Source: RYN-230 sp963814645 (lineage in GTDB: Bacteria > Actinomycetota > Actinomycetes > Streptosporangiales > Streptosporangiaceae). Taken from it: 64,000 nucleotides of DNA. The stretch lies in NCBI GenBank assembly GCA_963814645.1, contig CAWFDX010000004.1:1116001-1180000 (forward strand). The letters are read 5' to 3'. How positions within the stretch are numbered: the stretch's first letter is position 1; each line of letters starts with the position of its first letter. The position numbers were made by a program, and so were the translations under genes. This document shows positions 33,369 through 42,570 of this stretch, piece by piece. The notes below the pieces were generated by a model. The model had not been told where the DNA came from. It ran no database searches and saw nothing but the letters and a program-made list of their open reading frames with translations.

Positions 33369-35687
33369 GTGCTGGAAGGCGGGATTAGGCAGGTGTCATC
33401 TGCGGCGGTAACCGGGGAGGCATCATCCGCGCCCCTGGAGCTGGAATTTTCGATCGTAGGGATGACGTGCGCGTCGTGTGCGGCCCGGGTCGAGAAAAGG
33501 CTTAACGCTGTTGACGGCGTCACGGCCACGGTGAACTTGGCGACCGAGCGGGCCAGCGTGACGGTACCGGCGGCGGTGCCGGTGCAGCAGCTCATCGACG
33601 CGGTCGAGCAGGCCGGTTACCGCGCCGAGATGGTTGGCACCGGCGCTGCCGAGGCGGAGGCTGAGCCGGGGGCGGCCGCCGGGACGGATGCGGCCCGGGT
33701 GGCTGACCTGCGGCGGCGGCTGATCGTGGCGCTGGTGCTGTTCATTCCGCTCAGCGACCTGTCGGTGCTGTGGTCGCTGTTCCCCTGGTCGCGGTTCCCG
33801 GGCTGGCAGTGGGTGCTGATCGCGCTGGCCGCGCCGGTGGTCGGATGGTGTGCGTGGCCGTTCCATCAGGCCGCGCTGCGGAACGCCCGGCATCGGTCGG
33901 TGTCGATGGACACGCTGGTGTCGCTGGGCATCATCGCGGCCTCCGGCTGGTCGGTATACGCGATGTTCGTGCTGGACCGCGGGCAGGGGCGGCTGAGCAC
34001 GTGGTACCTGCTGCTGCACGCGTCCGGCGGCGGCATCTACCTGGAGGTCGCCGCGTCGGTGACCACCTTCCTGCTGGCGGGCCGGGTGTATGAGGCCAAG
34101 GCACGGCGGGACGCCGGGGACGCGATGCGGGAGCTGGCCGCGGCCGGCGCCCAGGACGCGTGCGTGCTGGAGCTAGACGGGACCGAACACAAGGTCCCGG
34201 TCGCGGCGCTCCGGGTCGGGCAGCGGTTCGTGGTCCGGCCGGGGGAGCGGATAGCCGCGGACGGGGAGGTGGAGTTCGGCCAGTCCGCGGTGGACCGCAG
34301 CATGATGACCGGGGAGTCGGTGCCCGCCGACGCTGCCGAGGGGGACATGGTGGCCGCGGGCACGGTGGTGGTGTCCGGGCGGCTGGTGGTGCGTGCGGTC
34401 AAGGTGGGCCGCGACACCCAGCTCGCGCACCTGGTCGCTCTGGTGGAACAGGCCCAGTCGCAGAAGGCCGCGATCCAGCGGCTGGCTGACCGGATCTGCG
34501 GGGTGTTCGTGCCGGCGGTGCTGGTGGCGTCCGGGCTGACGCTGGCCGGCTGGCTGCTGGCGGGCAGCCCGGTGGAGCGGGCGTTCAGTGCCGCGCTGGC
34601 CGTGCTGATCATCGCCTGCCCGTGTGCGCTGGGCCTGGCCACCCCGGCGGCGCTGATGGTGGCCTGCGGGCGGGGCGCGCGGCTGGGTATCTTCATCAAG
34701 CGGTACGAGGCGCTGGAGGCCTCCCGCGCGGTGGACACGGTGCTGCTGGACAAGACCGGGACGGTGACCACCGGGGGCATGGCGGTCACCGGGGTGCTGA
34801 CCGCGGACGGCTGGGACCGGGAGGCGCTGCTCCGGCTGACCGGTGCAGTGGAGCAAGCATCAGAGCATCCGGTGGCCGCGGCCATTACCGCGGCGGCCCA
34901 GCAGGAGCTGGGGGCGCTGCCCCAGGCGGAACGGTTCCTGGCCATGCCCGGGCTGGGGGCCCGCGGGACGGTGGATGGCCACGATGTGATCATCGGCCGA
35001 GAGCACCTGTTCACCGACCGGGGCCTGGCTGTCCCCGCGGACCTGGCCAGTGAGTGCCGCCGCTGGGAGCAGTCTGGCCGCACCGTGGTGCTCGCCGGGT
35101 CGGACGGCCAGGTGCGCGGCGCGGTCGCGGTGGCCGACACCATCAAGGGATCCGCCGCCGAAGCGGTCGCGCGACTGCGCGGCCTCGGTCTGCGTACCGT
35201 GCTGCTGACCGGGGACAGCCAGGCCACTGCCGAGGCCGTCGCGGCCCAGGCCGGCACCGATGAGGTGATCGCCGGAGCGCTGCCCGATCACAAGGTGACG
35301 GTGATCCGGGATCTGCAGGCCCAGGGCCACCGGGTAGCCATGGTCGGCGATGGGGTCAACGACGGGCCCGCCCTGGCCGCGGCCGACCTGGGGATCGCCC
35401 TGGGCAGCGGCACCGACGTGGCGATGAGCGCCGCGGACCTGATCGTGCTGCGTGACGATCTCGGCGCCGTGCCGGACGCCATCAGCCTGGCCCGGGCCAC
35501 CCTGGGGGTGATCCGCGGCAACCTGACCTGGGCGTTCGGGTACAACATCGCGGCCATCCCGCTGGCCGCGGCCGGATTCCTCAATCCGCTGATCGCCGGG
35601 GCCGCGATGGCCCTGTCCTCGGCGTTCGTGGTGGCCAACAGCGTCCGGCTGCGGCACTTCGGCCAATCTCAGGAACAGGTGAGCTGA
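33369..35687 (+). CDS. copA: Copper-exporting P1B-type ATPase
   Basis: A 772-residue heavy-metal pump. It has one N-terminal metal-binding domain (GMTCASC at 31-37), an actuator TGES, the membrane metal site CPC (about 417), the phosphorylation site DKTGT (D461), the SEHP motif, GDGVNDGP, and the last helix pair with YN and SS motifs typical of Cu(I) exporters. The start is GTG 33369 or GTG 33393; neither has an ideal ribosome-binding site. It heads a copper operon with the next two genes behind the CsoR-like boxes. Confidence 0.93.
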   Translation: MLEGGIRQVSSAAVTGEASSAPLELEFSIVGMTCASCAARVEKRLNAVDGVTATVNLATERASVTVPAAVPVQQLIDAVEQAGYRAEMVGTGAAEAEAEPGAAAGTDAARVADLRRRLIVALVLFIPLSDLSVLWSLFPWSRFPGWQWVLIALAAPVVGWCAWPFHQAALRNARHRSVSMDTLVSLGIIAASGWSVYAMFVLDRGQGRLSTWYLLLHASGGGIYLEVAASVTTFLLAGRVYEAKARRDAGDAMRELAAAGAQDACVLELDGTEHKVPVAALRVGQRFVVRPGERIAADGEVEFGQSAVDRSMMTGESVPADAAEGDMVAAGTVVVSGRLVVRAVKVGRDTQLAHLVALVEQAQSQKAAIQRLADRICGVFVPAVLVASGLTLAGWLLAGSPVERAFSAALAVLIIACPCALGLATPAALMVACGRGARLGIFIKRYEALEASRAVDTVLLDKTGTVTTGGMAVTGVLTADGWDREALLRLTGAVEQASEHPVAAAITAAAQQELGALPQAERFLAMPGLGARGTVDGHDVIIGREHLFTDRGLAVPADLASECRRWEQSGRTVVLAGSDGQVRGAVAVADTIKGSAAEAVARLRGLGLRTVLLTGDSQATAEAVAAQAGTDEVIAGALPDHKVTVIRDLQAQGHRVAMVGDGVNDGPALAAADLGIALGSGTDVAMSAADLIVLRDDLGAVPDAISLARATLGVIRGNLTWAFGYNIAAIPLAAAGFLNPLIAGAAMALSSAFVVANSVRLRHFGQSQEQVS

Positions 35688-37570
35688 TGTCTGGGATGAA
35701 CTCGGGGATCAACGTCAACGATCCGACCGTGGTCGCGGCGTTCAAGGCCGCGCTGGTGCACCAGGGCATCATCGCCCTGCTGATCTTCTTCCTGCTCGGC
35801 TTCGCCTGGATCAGCGTGCGGGCCTGGCTGCCCGCCCAGGCCGCCGCCGGCGGGACTCCGGCCCCTGCCCTGGCCGAGCCGTCCTGGCGGCAGGTGCTGC
35901 GGATCGGGTTCGGCCTGATTTGGGTGTTCGATGGCATCTTGCAGGCCCAGCCGAAGATGGCCATCGGGCTGCCCTCGCAGGTCATCGAGCCCATCGCGGC
36001 CAGTTCCCCGCACTGGGTCCAGCAGGTGGTGAACTGGGCCGGCACCAGCTGGTCGTATCACCCGATGCAGGCTGGCGCGTCCGCCGTGTGGATCCAGGTT
36101 GGGATCGGCCTCTGGCTGCTCGCCGCACCCCGCGGCCTGCTGTCCCGGCTGGCCGGCGTGGCCAGCGTCGGCTGGGGCCTGGTGGTCTGGGTCTTCGGCG
36201 AGTCGTTCGGCGGGATCTTCGCCCCCGGGCTGACCTGGCTGTTCGGCGCGCCCGGGGCGGTGCTCATCTATGCCGCGGCCGGTGCGCTGATCGCGCTGCC
36301 CGAGCGGACCTGGCGCAGCCCGTGGATCGGCCGGGCCGTTCTCGCCGGGACCGGCGTCTTCCTGATTGGCATGGCGGTGCTGCAGGCCTGGCCAGGACGC
36401 GGGTTCTGGCAGGGCACCACCCACCACCAGCCGGGCACTCTGGCCAGCATGACCGGCGGCATGGCCCAGACCTCGCAGCCCGGATTCCTGTCCAGCTGGG
36501 TCAACGCGTTCACCGGCTTCGATGAGGCGCACGGCTTCGCGGTCAACCTGTTCACCGTGATCGTGCTCGCCGTCATCGGTGCGGTGTTCGTGACCGGCCA
36601 GCGACGGCTGGTCCGCCCCGCGGTCATCGTCTTCACCGTGGTGTGCCTGGCGGACTGGGTGCTGATCGAGGACTTCGGGTTCTTCGGCGGCCTGGGCACC
36701 GACCCCAACAGCATGCTCCCATTCGCGCTGCTGGCCATCAGCGGCTACCTCGCCCTCACCCCCAGCCCGGCCGCGGCCGCGGAACCGGTCACGGCGAAGG
36801 TGACGGCCGAGCCAGCCAGCCCGGCCACAACGGCGGAACCGGCCATCCCGGCACCGGCGGCAGGCTGGCGGGACCGGGTCCGGCCAGCCTCGCTGCGCCA
36901 GGCACTGGCTACCGCAAGCATCGGCACCGTCGCCGCCCTCGGCGCGCTCGGGCTGATCATCCTGGGCGCCGCCCCGATGGCCGCCGCCCAGGCCAGTCCG
37001 ACCGCCGACCCGATCCTGGCCGAGGCCATCTCCGGGTCCGCAGCGCCACTGAACTTCCCGGCCAAGCCATTCCAGCTGACCGACCAGCACGGCCGCATGG
37101 TCAGCCTGGCCAGCCTCCGCGGCAAGGTGATCCTGCTGACCTTCCTGGACCCGGTGTGCACGAGTGACTGCCCGCTGATCGCCCAGGAGTTCCGCGCCGC
37201 CGGGCAGCTCCTCGGGGCTAACGCACGGCACGTCGAACTGGTCGCCGTCGTGGCCAACCCCGTCTACCACCAGGTCACCTTCACCCAGGCGTTCGACCGC
37301 CAGGAACGGCTGACCCAGGTGCCCAACTGGCTGTACCTGACCGGCTCTGTCCCGCAACTCCGGCAGGTGTGGGCAGACTATGGGATCGCCGCGCAGATCC
37401 TGCCCGCCGGGTCGATGATCGGCCACCCGGACATCGCCTATGTCATCGACCGGGCCGGGCGCGTCCGGGAGGAGCTGGACACCGATCCGGGTCCAGGGAC
37501 CACCGCCACCAAGTCCTCGTACGCCGTCCTGCTCGCCAACGCCGCCCGGAACGCGCTGAAGTCGTCATGA
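35687..37570 (+). CDS. Polytopic membrane domain - Sco1/SenC copper-chaperone fusion
   Basis: A 627-residue fusion. Residues 1-370 form a membrane domain with about nine hydrophobic segments (GFGLIWVFDGILQAQPKMAI, FGESFGGIFAPGLTW, DWVLIEDFGFFGG) of no family I recognise. A Pro/Ala linker and one further membrane helix lead to an external Sco-type thioredoxin domain (about 450-620). That domain carries the copper ligands CTSDCP (about 491-495) and the distal His in GHPDIAYVIDRAG. Sco proteins deliver copper to cytochrome oxidase or carry redox signals. The start overlaps the copA stop by 1 bp, so translation is coupled. Confidence 0.85.
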   Translation: MSGMNSGINVNDPTVVAAFKAALVHQGIIALLIFFLLGFAWISVRAWLPAQAAAGGTPAPALAEPSWRQVLRIGFGLIWVFDGILQAQPKMAIGLPSQVIEPIAASSPHWVQQVVNWAGTSWSYHPMQAGASAVWIQVGIGLWLLAAPRGLLSRLAGVASVGWGLVVWVFGESFGGIFAPGLTWLFGAPGAVLIYAAAGALIALPERTWRSPWIGRAVLAGTGVFLIGMAVLQAWPGRGFWQGTTHHQPGTLASMTGGMAQTSQPGFLSSWVNAFTGFDEAHGFAVNLFTVIVLAVIGAVFVTGQRRLVRPAVIVFTVVCLADWVLIEDFGFFGGLGTDPNSMLPFALLAISGYLALTPSPAAAAEPVTAKVTAEPASPATTAEPAIPAPAAGWRDRVRPASLRQALATASIGTVAALGALGLIILGAAPMAAAQASPTADPILAEAISGSAAPLNFPAKPFQLTDQHGRMVSLASLRGKVILLTFLDPVCTSDCPLIAQEFRAAGQLLGANARHVELVAVVANPVYHQVTFTQAFDRQERLTQVPNWLYLTGSVPQLRQVWADYGIAAQILPAGSMIGHPDIAYVIDRAGRVREELDTDPGPGTTATKSSYAVLLANAARNALKSS

Positions 37571-38721
37571 GCCGCCGCCCTTACCTTCTTGCCGCCTCGC
37601 TGGCCGGCGCGCTGCTGGCCGCGGGCTGCGGCAGTACCGCCGGCCAGACCGCCACCCAGCCCCGGCCAGCCACCCCGCCGTCCCTGGCCACCTCGCTGGT
37701 CACCACGACCGGGACCTGGGCCGTCGCGGTGCTGGGCGGCTCGGCCGCCAACCACGACAACTTCTGGCAGCTGTTCGTCCGCCCCACCGGATCAAGCGCC
37801 TGGCGGCTGGCCACCCCGCCCGGCGTGGCCAGCAACGGCGGCCTGGTCCTGGCCGGGCTGCCCGCCGGATCGGTGCTGGCTGGATTCCGGCCCAGCCAGC
37901 ACCTGACCTACTCCCCGCTCGCCACCAGCACGGACACCGGCCGGGCCTGGTCACCCGGCCTGCTCGACGCCGCCCTGGCCGACGTCCCGGGCGCCCTGGC
38001 CGCGGACCCGGCCAGCGGCCATCTGCTGGCCCTGCTCAGTGACGGCACCGCCGACACGTCCGGCCCGGGCGGGACGGCGTGGACCCGGCTGGCCACCCGC
38101 CAGGCCATCGCCGATTCCCCGGCAGGCACCCGATGCCAGCCGGGCAGCCTTACCGCCGCCACATTCAGCCCGTCCGGGCAGCCCATGCTGGCGGCCGGCT
38201 GCACCCGTCCCGGAACCGTGGGGATCTTCTCGCACACCGGTGGGTCATGGCAGCTGACCGCGCCCCACCTACCCGCTGCTTACACCCACCAGCCCATTAC
38301 GGTGCTCCGCCTGACCACCAGGGGCGGGACCACCACCGCGCTGCTCGCCGCGGGACGTGCGCCATCGGCCCACCTGCTGGCCGCCTGGTCCACTGACGGC
38401 GGCATGCACTGGACGCTGTCGCCGGCCCTGCCGCTGAACGGTGCCACGCTCACCGCGTCATCGTCCGGATCAGGCAGCAGCCTGGCCGTCATCCTGAGCG
38501 ACCGCCACGCCGCCACCATCACCAGCGGCGCGAGCTCCTGGCAGGCCTGGCCGGTCCTGCCCACCGGGACCGTGACACTCGCGGCAGGGCCGGCCGGCGG
38601 GTGGAACGCCCTCGCCGTGCACCGCACCCAGCTCACCATCTGGCAAGCCGCCCCGGGCGCGCGCTCATGGTCCAGCGGACAGGTGATCAAGGTGCCCGTT
38701 CAGTTCGGATCATCCGGCTAG
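37567..38721 (+). CDS. Lipoprotein, beta-propeller-like, in the copper operon
   Basis: A 384-residue lipoprotein of unknown function. Lipobox LLAAGCG follows a typical signal. The mature part is repetitive, with Asp-box-like strands such as STDTGRAWSPG and STDGGMHWTLSPALPLNG, so a sialidase-like beta-propeller is likely. The start overlaps the Sco fusion stop (ATGA). No Met or His clusters are seen, so direct copper binding is not evident. The stop overlaps that of the convergent gene by 4 bp. Confidence 0.75.
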   Translation: MSRRPYLLAASLAGALLAAGCGSTAGQTATQPRPATPPSLATSLVTTTGTWAVAVLGGSAANHDNFWQLFVRPTGSSAWRLATPPGVASNGGLVLAGLPAGSVLAGFRPSQHLTYSPLATSTDTGRAWSPGLLDAALADVPGALAADPASGHLLALLSDGTADTSGPGGTAWTRLATRQAIADSPAGTRCQPGSLTAATFSPSGQPMLAAGCTRPGTVGIFSHTGGSWQLTAPHLPAAYTHQPITVLRLTTRGGTTTALLAAGRAPSAHLLAAWSTDGGMHWTLSPALPLNGATLTASSSGSGSSLAVILSDRHAATITSGASSWQAWPVLPTGTVTLAAGPAGGWNALAVHRTQLTIWQAAPGARSWSSGQVIKVPVQFGSSG

Positions 38722-39542
38722 CCTCCGAACGCGTCGCGGATGGCGGCGCGGCCCTCGGCGGCCAGCCAGAAGAACGCGTAGCTGCCCTGCTCGCGCAGGT
38801 CCCGGGCCGCCTGCACGGCCGCGCCGTACGCGACCTGCGCGAACGCGGAACCGACCGAAACCCGGCGGACGCCCGCCGCGGCCAGCTCGTCGAGCCCCGG
38901 GCCGCTGGCCAGGGCGAGCACATTGACCGGCCGGTCTACCTCGCGGACCACGGTGCGGATGTCGTCCAGGCTGATCAGCCCGGGCGCGTACAGCGCATCC
39001 GCGCCCGCCTCCTGGTAGGCCTGCAGCCGGCCAATGGTGTCGGCCAGGTCAGGTCGGCCACGCAGGTAGTTCTCCGCCCGGGCGGTGAGCACCAGCGGCC
39101 CCGGGGTGTCCTTGGCCGCCTCGGCCGCCGCCGCGATCCGGTCCCGGGCCAGCCCGAAGTCGTAGATCGGCTGCTCGTCGCGCTGGGTGTAGTCCTCGAC
39201 CGAGCAGCCGGCCAGCCCGGCCGCGGCGGCCAGCCGGATCGTCTCGGCCACCCCAGCCGGCTCGTCGGCGAACCCGTTCTCCAGGTCGGCCGACACCGGC
39301 AGGCTGGTGGCCGCGGCGATCTCGGCCCCGTGCGCCAGCGCCTCGTCCAGGGTCACCTGCCCGTCCAGCCGGGCCAGGGTGGCCGCGAAGCCGCCGCTGG
39401 TGGTGGCCAGCGCGGCGTAGCCCAGCCATTCGAACAGCCGGGCTGACCCGGCGTCCCACGGATTGGGTAGCAGCAGCAGTTCCGGGCCCTCGTGCAGAGC
39501 CCGGAACCGCTGCGCCCGTGAGGCCTGTGTGTCCGTTGGCAT
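38718..39542 (-). CDS. Isocitrate lyase / PEP mutase-family protein
   Basis: A 274-residue (beta/alpha)8 enzyme of the ICL/PEPM superfamily. Family features are LLLPNPWDAGSARLFEWLGY, TTSGGFAATLA, metal/substrate residues in SADLENGF and GCSVEDY, and LTARAENYL. The lyase Cys motif (KKCGH) is missing, so it is not isocitrate lyase and belongs with phosphonomutase/oxaloacetase-like members. ATG 39542 gives the normal N-terminus; an upstream TTG adds an unrelated tail. The natural substrate is unknown. Confidence 0.85.
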   Translation of the reverse strand: MPTDTQASRAQRFRALHEGPELLLLPNPWDAGSARLFEWLGYAALATTSGGFAATLARLDGQVTLDEALAHGAEIAAATSLPVSADLENGFADEPAGVAETIRLAAAAGLAGCSVEDYTQRDEQPIYDFGLARDRIAAAAEAAKDTPGPLVLTARAENYLRGRPDLADTIGRLQAYQEAGADALYAPGLISLDDIRTVVREVDRPVNVLALASGPGLDELAAAGVRRVSVGSAFAQVAYGAAVQAARDLREQGSYAFFWLAAEGRAAIRDAFGG

Positions 39543-39581
39543 GGGCCCCACTCTAGGGCGGGGCGCTGACAACGAGCCGGC

Positions 39582-40178
39582 TCAGGCGGGGTTGGTTACC
39601 GCGTGCTGCACGTGGTGGATCGAGGCCCGCACCCGGAACGCCACGGCGATCTCCATGATGCCGTAGACGATCAGCCAGAAGCCGAGCACAAAGGCCAGAG
39701 TGACCAGCGAGATACCCGGCCACATGAACACGACGACGCCGGCCACCACGCTGAGCGCGCCGATGAAGCCCATCCAGCCGCGGTGCGGCGCCTCCTTGTG
39801 CGCGATCGCGCTGTAGATCTGCGAGATGCCGTAGGCCACCCAGTAGATGCCGATCAGCAGGGCCAGCGCGACCACCGACACGATGATGTGCCGGATCGCG
39901 TACAGCCCGATCACGATGCCGAGGATCCCGATGATCACGTTCCACACCCGCATCCCGCCGGATTCGTCGGACGCGAACGCGTTGATGAACGAGAAGATGC
40001 CGGACACCAGGATCTGGATGCCGAACAGGATGGCCAGCACCACCACGGTCGGGCCAGGCCAGGCGACGGCGAAGATCCCGGCCACTACCATGAGGATGCC
40101 GAAGAACAGCAGCCAGCCCCAGTGCCTGCCGATCCGGCCGAGCTCATCGCCGATGTCTCTCCGCACCGGAGTGGTCAT
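39582..40178 (-). CDS. hdeD: HdeD-family (DUF308) membrane protein, severed from its ribosome-binding site
   Basis: A 198-residue membrane protein with six hydrophobic segments in the DUF308 repeat pattern (WGWLLFFGILMVVAGIFAV, ILFGIQILVSGIFSF, ALALLIGIYWVAYGISQIY). HdeD is linked to acid resistance in enteric bacteria; its role in actinomycetes is unclear. The coding region is intact, but ATG 40178 is followed directly on its upstream side by CTAG and the end of an IS. The original ribosome-binding site GGGAGG is now about 1 kb away, at 41208-41213. Expression is probably lost or depends on the IS. Confidence 0.9.
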   Translation of the reverse strand: MTTPVRRDIGDELGRIGRHWGWLLFFGILMVVAGIFAVAWPGPTVVVLAILFGIQILVSGIFSFINAFASDESGGMRVWNVIIGILGIVIGLYAIRHIIVSVVALALLIGIYWVAYGISQIYSAIAHKEAPHRGWMGFIGALSVVAGVVVFMWPGISLVTLAFVLGFWLIVYGIMEIAVAFRVRASIHHVQHAVTNPA

Positions 40179-40203
40179 CTAGACGAGTGATTCCGTATTG
40201 ATC
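40179..40203. repeat. IS left end with target duplication CTAG
   Basis: CTAG at 40179-40182 is the target duplication next to the hdeD ATG. The left inverted repeat follows at 40183-40203. CTAG is itself a palindrome, so the exact boundary could differ by a few bases. Confidence 0.8.
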
Positions 40204-41202
40204 ATGGGTGTGTCCGTGCGTGACGGAACAGGCGAGGGTGCCCAAGGATCGGCGTTGCTACCCAAACGTCGAGCCCGGAGGCTCTCGTGGACGCTGATCT
40301 GGACACCCTCGTGACGGCACTGTACGTGAAGATCGACGACATGCTGGCGAAGGACCGCCGGCCGGGGCATCCGGCCAGGCTGAGCCAGCCGGAACTGGTG
40401 TGCCTGGCGGTGGCGCAGGCACTGCTGGGCTTTCACAGCGAGCACCGGTGGATCCGCTTCGCCCTGTGCCACCTGAACGGCTGCTTCCCGTACCTGCCGC
40501 ACCAGCCGGGCTACAACAAGCGGCTGCGCGCGGCGCTGCCGCTGGTCAAGCAGGTGATCCGGGATCTGGCCGCCGACAGTGACTTCTGGCTGGACACTGT
40601 CTGGATCGCTGACTCCACCCCGGTCGAATGCGCCCGCTCCCGCCCAGCAGTCAAGCGCTCGGACATGGCGGGCTGGGCGAACTACGGGTACTGCGCGAGC
40701 CATTCCCGCTGGTTCTGGGGACTGCGGCTGTACCTGATCTGCACCCCCGCCGGGATGCCGGTCCTGTGGGCACTGGCCGACCCCAAGATCGGCGAACGGG
40801 AGGTCCTGGCCGCCATGCTCGACGTCGAGCCGCAGCTGGCCGCCGCCCGCCCCGGCCTGGCCCTGATCACCGACAAGGGCTTCGCCGGCCGCGAAACCGA
40901 AGCTGACCTGGCCGCCCGCGGCATCACGCTGCTGCGGCCCTCCCGCAAGGACGAGGCCGCCCGCCCCGGCCAGCCCGTGCTCAAGGCCATCCGCCAGCTG
41001 ATCGAATCGGTCAACGACACCCTCAAAGGCCAGCTCGACCTGGAAGCCCACGGCGGCCGCACCTTCGAAGGCGTCGCCATCCGGGTCGCCCAGCGCATCC
41101 TGGCCATGGCCGCCGCGATCTGGCACAACAACAAGACCGGCGCCCCGGTCACCCGCTCGCTGATCGCTTACGACCACTGAAGATCCATAAGGAATCATTC
41201 GT
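40183..41202 (+). mobile_element. IS982-family insertion sequence, complete
   Basis: A 1,020-bp element bounded by 21-bp imperfect inverted repeats (18 of 21 matching; ends ACGAGTGATTCC and ACGAATGATTCC) and flanked by CTAG on both sides. It holds one intact transposase gene. The insertion point is confirmed by joining the flanks: the joined sequence puts GGGAGG 5 nt before the hdeD ATG. Confidence 0.9.
40287..41180 (+). CDS. IS982-family DDE transposase
   Basis: A 297-residue transposase that looks intact. GTG 40287 follows GGAGG. The catalytic acids are placed in VWIADSTPVEC, LITDKGFAG and LIESVNDTLKGQ. The signature KRSDMAGWANYGYCASHSR and the ending AAIWHNNKTGAP are standard for actinobacterial members of this family. 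No frameshift is seen, so the element may still be mobile. Confidence 0.93.
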   Translation: MDADLDTLVTALYVKIDDMLAKDRRPGHPARLSQPELVCLAVAQALLGFHSEHRWIRFALCHLNGCFPYLPHQPGYNKRLRAALPLVKQVIRDLAADSDFWLDTVWIADSTPVECARSRPAVKRSDMAGWANYGYCASHSRWFWGLRLYLICTPAGMPVLWALADPKIGEREVLAAMLDVEPQLAAARPGLALITDKGFAGRETEADLAARGITLLRPSRKDEAARPGQPVLKAIRQLIESVNDTLKGQLDLEAHGGRTFEGVAIRVAQRILAMAAAIWHNNKTGAPVTRSLIAYDH

Positions 41203-41206
41203 CTAG
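41182..41206. repeat. IS right end with target duplication CTAG
   Basis: The right inverted repeat occupies 41182-41202 and CTAG follows at 41203-41206. Immediately beyond, 41207-41220 is the displaced leader of hdeD, with its ribosome-binding site on the minus strand. Confidence 0.8.
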
Positions 41207-41363
41207 GCCTCCCAGTCAACATGCATACGGGTCATGTGTCTCATGATCTTCTCGGCGGAAGCCGATGTCCATGTTCGGCTGGACAACGGTGCGCTAACCC
41301 TGTGGTGCGTGCAGACATTTCGGGACATGTACCGGGGCTTGAGCGGCCTCGTATCATCTGGCA
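41207..41363. promoter_or_regulatory. Displaced hdeD leader and pucR promoter region
   Basis: The minus strand carries the orphaned hdeD ribosome-binding site (41208-41213). On the plus strand a -10-like TATCAT at 41352-41357 lies 6 nt before ATG 41364, which would make the PucR-type message leaderless. A matching -35 is not clear. The two genes were probably divergent before the IS inserted. Confidence 0.5.
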
Positions 41364-42566
41364 ATGGGGCCGGAATTGGATGACTGGGCGGTTGACGAGC
41401 AGCTAGCCGAGCTCGGCCGGGTACTGGCCAAGCGGATCGACGTGCTGGCCACGGCGATGGCCAAGCAGATCACCGCGGAGGTCAGCTTCTACCGCGACCA
41501 GCCCACCGTGCCGCTCGACGACCTGCGGGAAAGCTGCCGCGCACACCTTGAGTACGTGCTCGGCTCGCTCGGCCGCCCGGTCCCGCGAGACACCTCGCCC
41601 GCAGAGCAGAATGGCCGTCGGCGGGCCGACGCGGACGTCCCGCTGCCCGCGCTGATGGACGCCTACCGGGTCGGCACCCGGTTCATCTGGGAATGCTTCC
41701 TGGCCGAGGCGGAAAACAACGGCGCGCCGGACAGCGCGACGCTGGTCCGCGCCTCGTCCCAGGTCTGGATCCTGCAGACCGACTTCATCGAGGCCATGTC
41801 GGCCGGCTACCGGGACGCGATGACGGTGCGGGTGCTGAGCCAGGAGCACGAGCGGTCCGCGCTGGTCGGCGCGCTGCTCGAAGGGCGGATCACCGAGACC
41901 AGGACGCTGTGGGAGGCCGCGGAGATCCTGCGCATCAGCCGGCGCGGCCCCTACGTGGTGGTGGCCGCGGAAGTCCCCGAGCTGGGCCGGCAGGCACTGC
42001 GCGACGTGGAGAACCGGTTGCGCGCCGGTGACATCTCCTCGGCCTGGCGGCTGCTGCCCGACCTGCAGGTGGGCATCGTGGTGCTGCGCACACCCCGGCA
42101 GCTCGGCCAGCTGGTCACGTTGCTGACCGGCCGCTCGGCGCACCGGATCGGGATCAGCCCGCAGTACCAGGCCCTGGAGGACACCGGCGAGGCGCTGCGG
42201 TTCGCCCGGATCGCGATGACCGCGGCCACCCCGGGCCAGGCCGCCGTCACCCAGTTCGACCAGGCCCCGCTGGCGGTGGCCGCGGCCAGCAGCCCGGAGG
42301 TCATGCGGCACGTGACCGGCTCGGTGCTGGGCGCGCTGGCCGGGCTGCCCGACGCGGAGCGGGCGCTGCTGCTGGACACGCTGGCGGCGTGGCGGGACAG
42401 CGGCGGCTCGGCGGCCGGCGCGGCGGAGCGGCTGTTCGTGCACCCGAACACGGTGCGGCACCGGCTGCGCCGGATCAGCGCGGCTACCGGGCGCAGCCTG
42501 ACCGCGCCGCGCGACGTGGCTGAGCTGTGCCTGGCCCTGGAAGCCGCCCGCCAGCAACCGGGCTAA
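41364..42566 (+). CDS. PucR-family transcriptional regulator
   Basis: A 400-residue regulator. The N-terminal half (about 20-170) resembles the RsbRD-type helical domain (AYRVGTRFIWECFLAEAENN). A central GGDEF-like region (about 190-300) precedes a C-terminal PucR helix-turn-helix (GAAERLFVHPNTVRHRLRRI, about 350-385). PucR-type proteins usually activate neighbouring catabolic genes. The convergent acyl-CoA dehydrogenase gene 5 bp downstream and the PHA/fatty-acid operon are the nearest metabolic targets, but no direct evidence links them. Confidence 0.88.
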   Translation: MGPELDDWAVDEQLAELGRVLAKRIDVLATAMAKQITAEVSFYRDQPTVPLDDLRESCRAHLEYVLGSLGRPVPRDTSPAEQNGRRRADADVPLPALMDAYRVGTRFIWECFLAEAENNGAPDSATLVRASSQVWILQTDFIEAMSAGYRDAMTVRVLSQEHERSALVGALLEGRITETRTLWEAAEILRISRRGPYVVVAAEVPELGRQALRDVENRLRAGDISSAWRLLPDLQVGIVVLRTPRQLGQLVTLLTGRSAHRIGISPQYQALEDTGEALRFARIAMTAATPGQAAVTQFDQAPLAVAAASSPEVMRHVTGSVLGALAGLPDAERALLLDTLAAWRDSGGSAAGAAERLFVHPNTVRHRLRRISAATGRSLTAPRDVAELCLALEAARQQPG

Positions 42567-42570
42567 CCGG

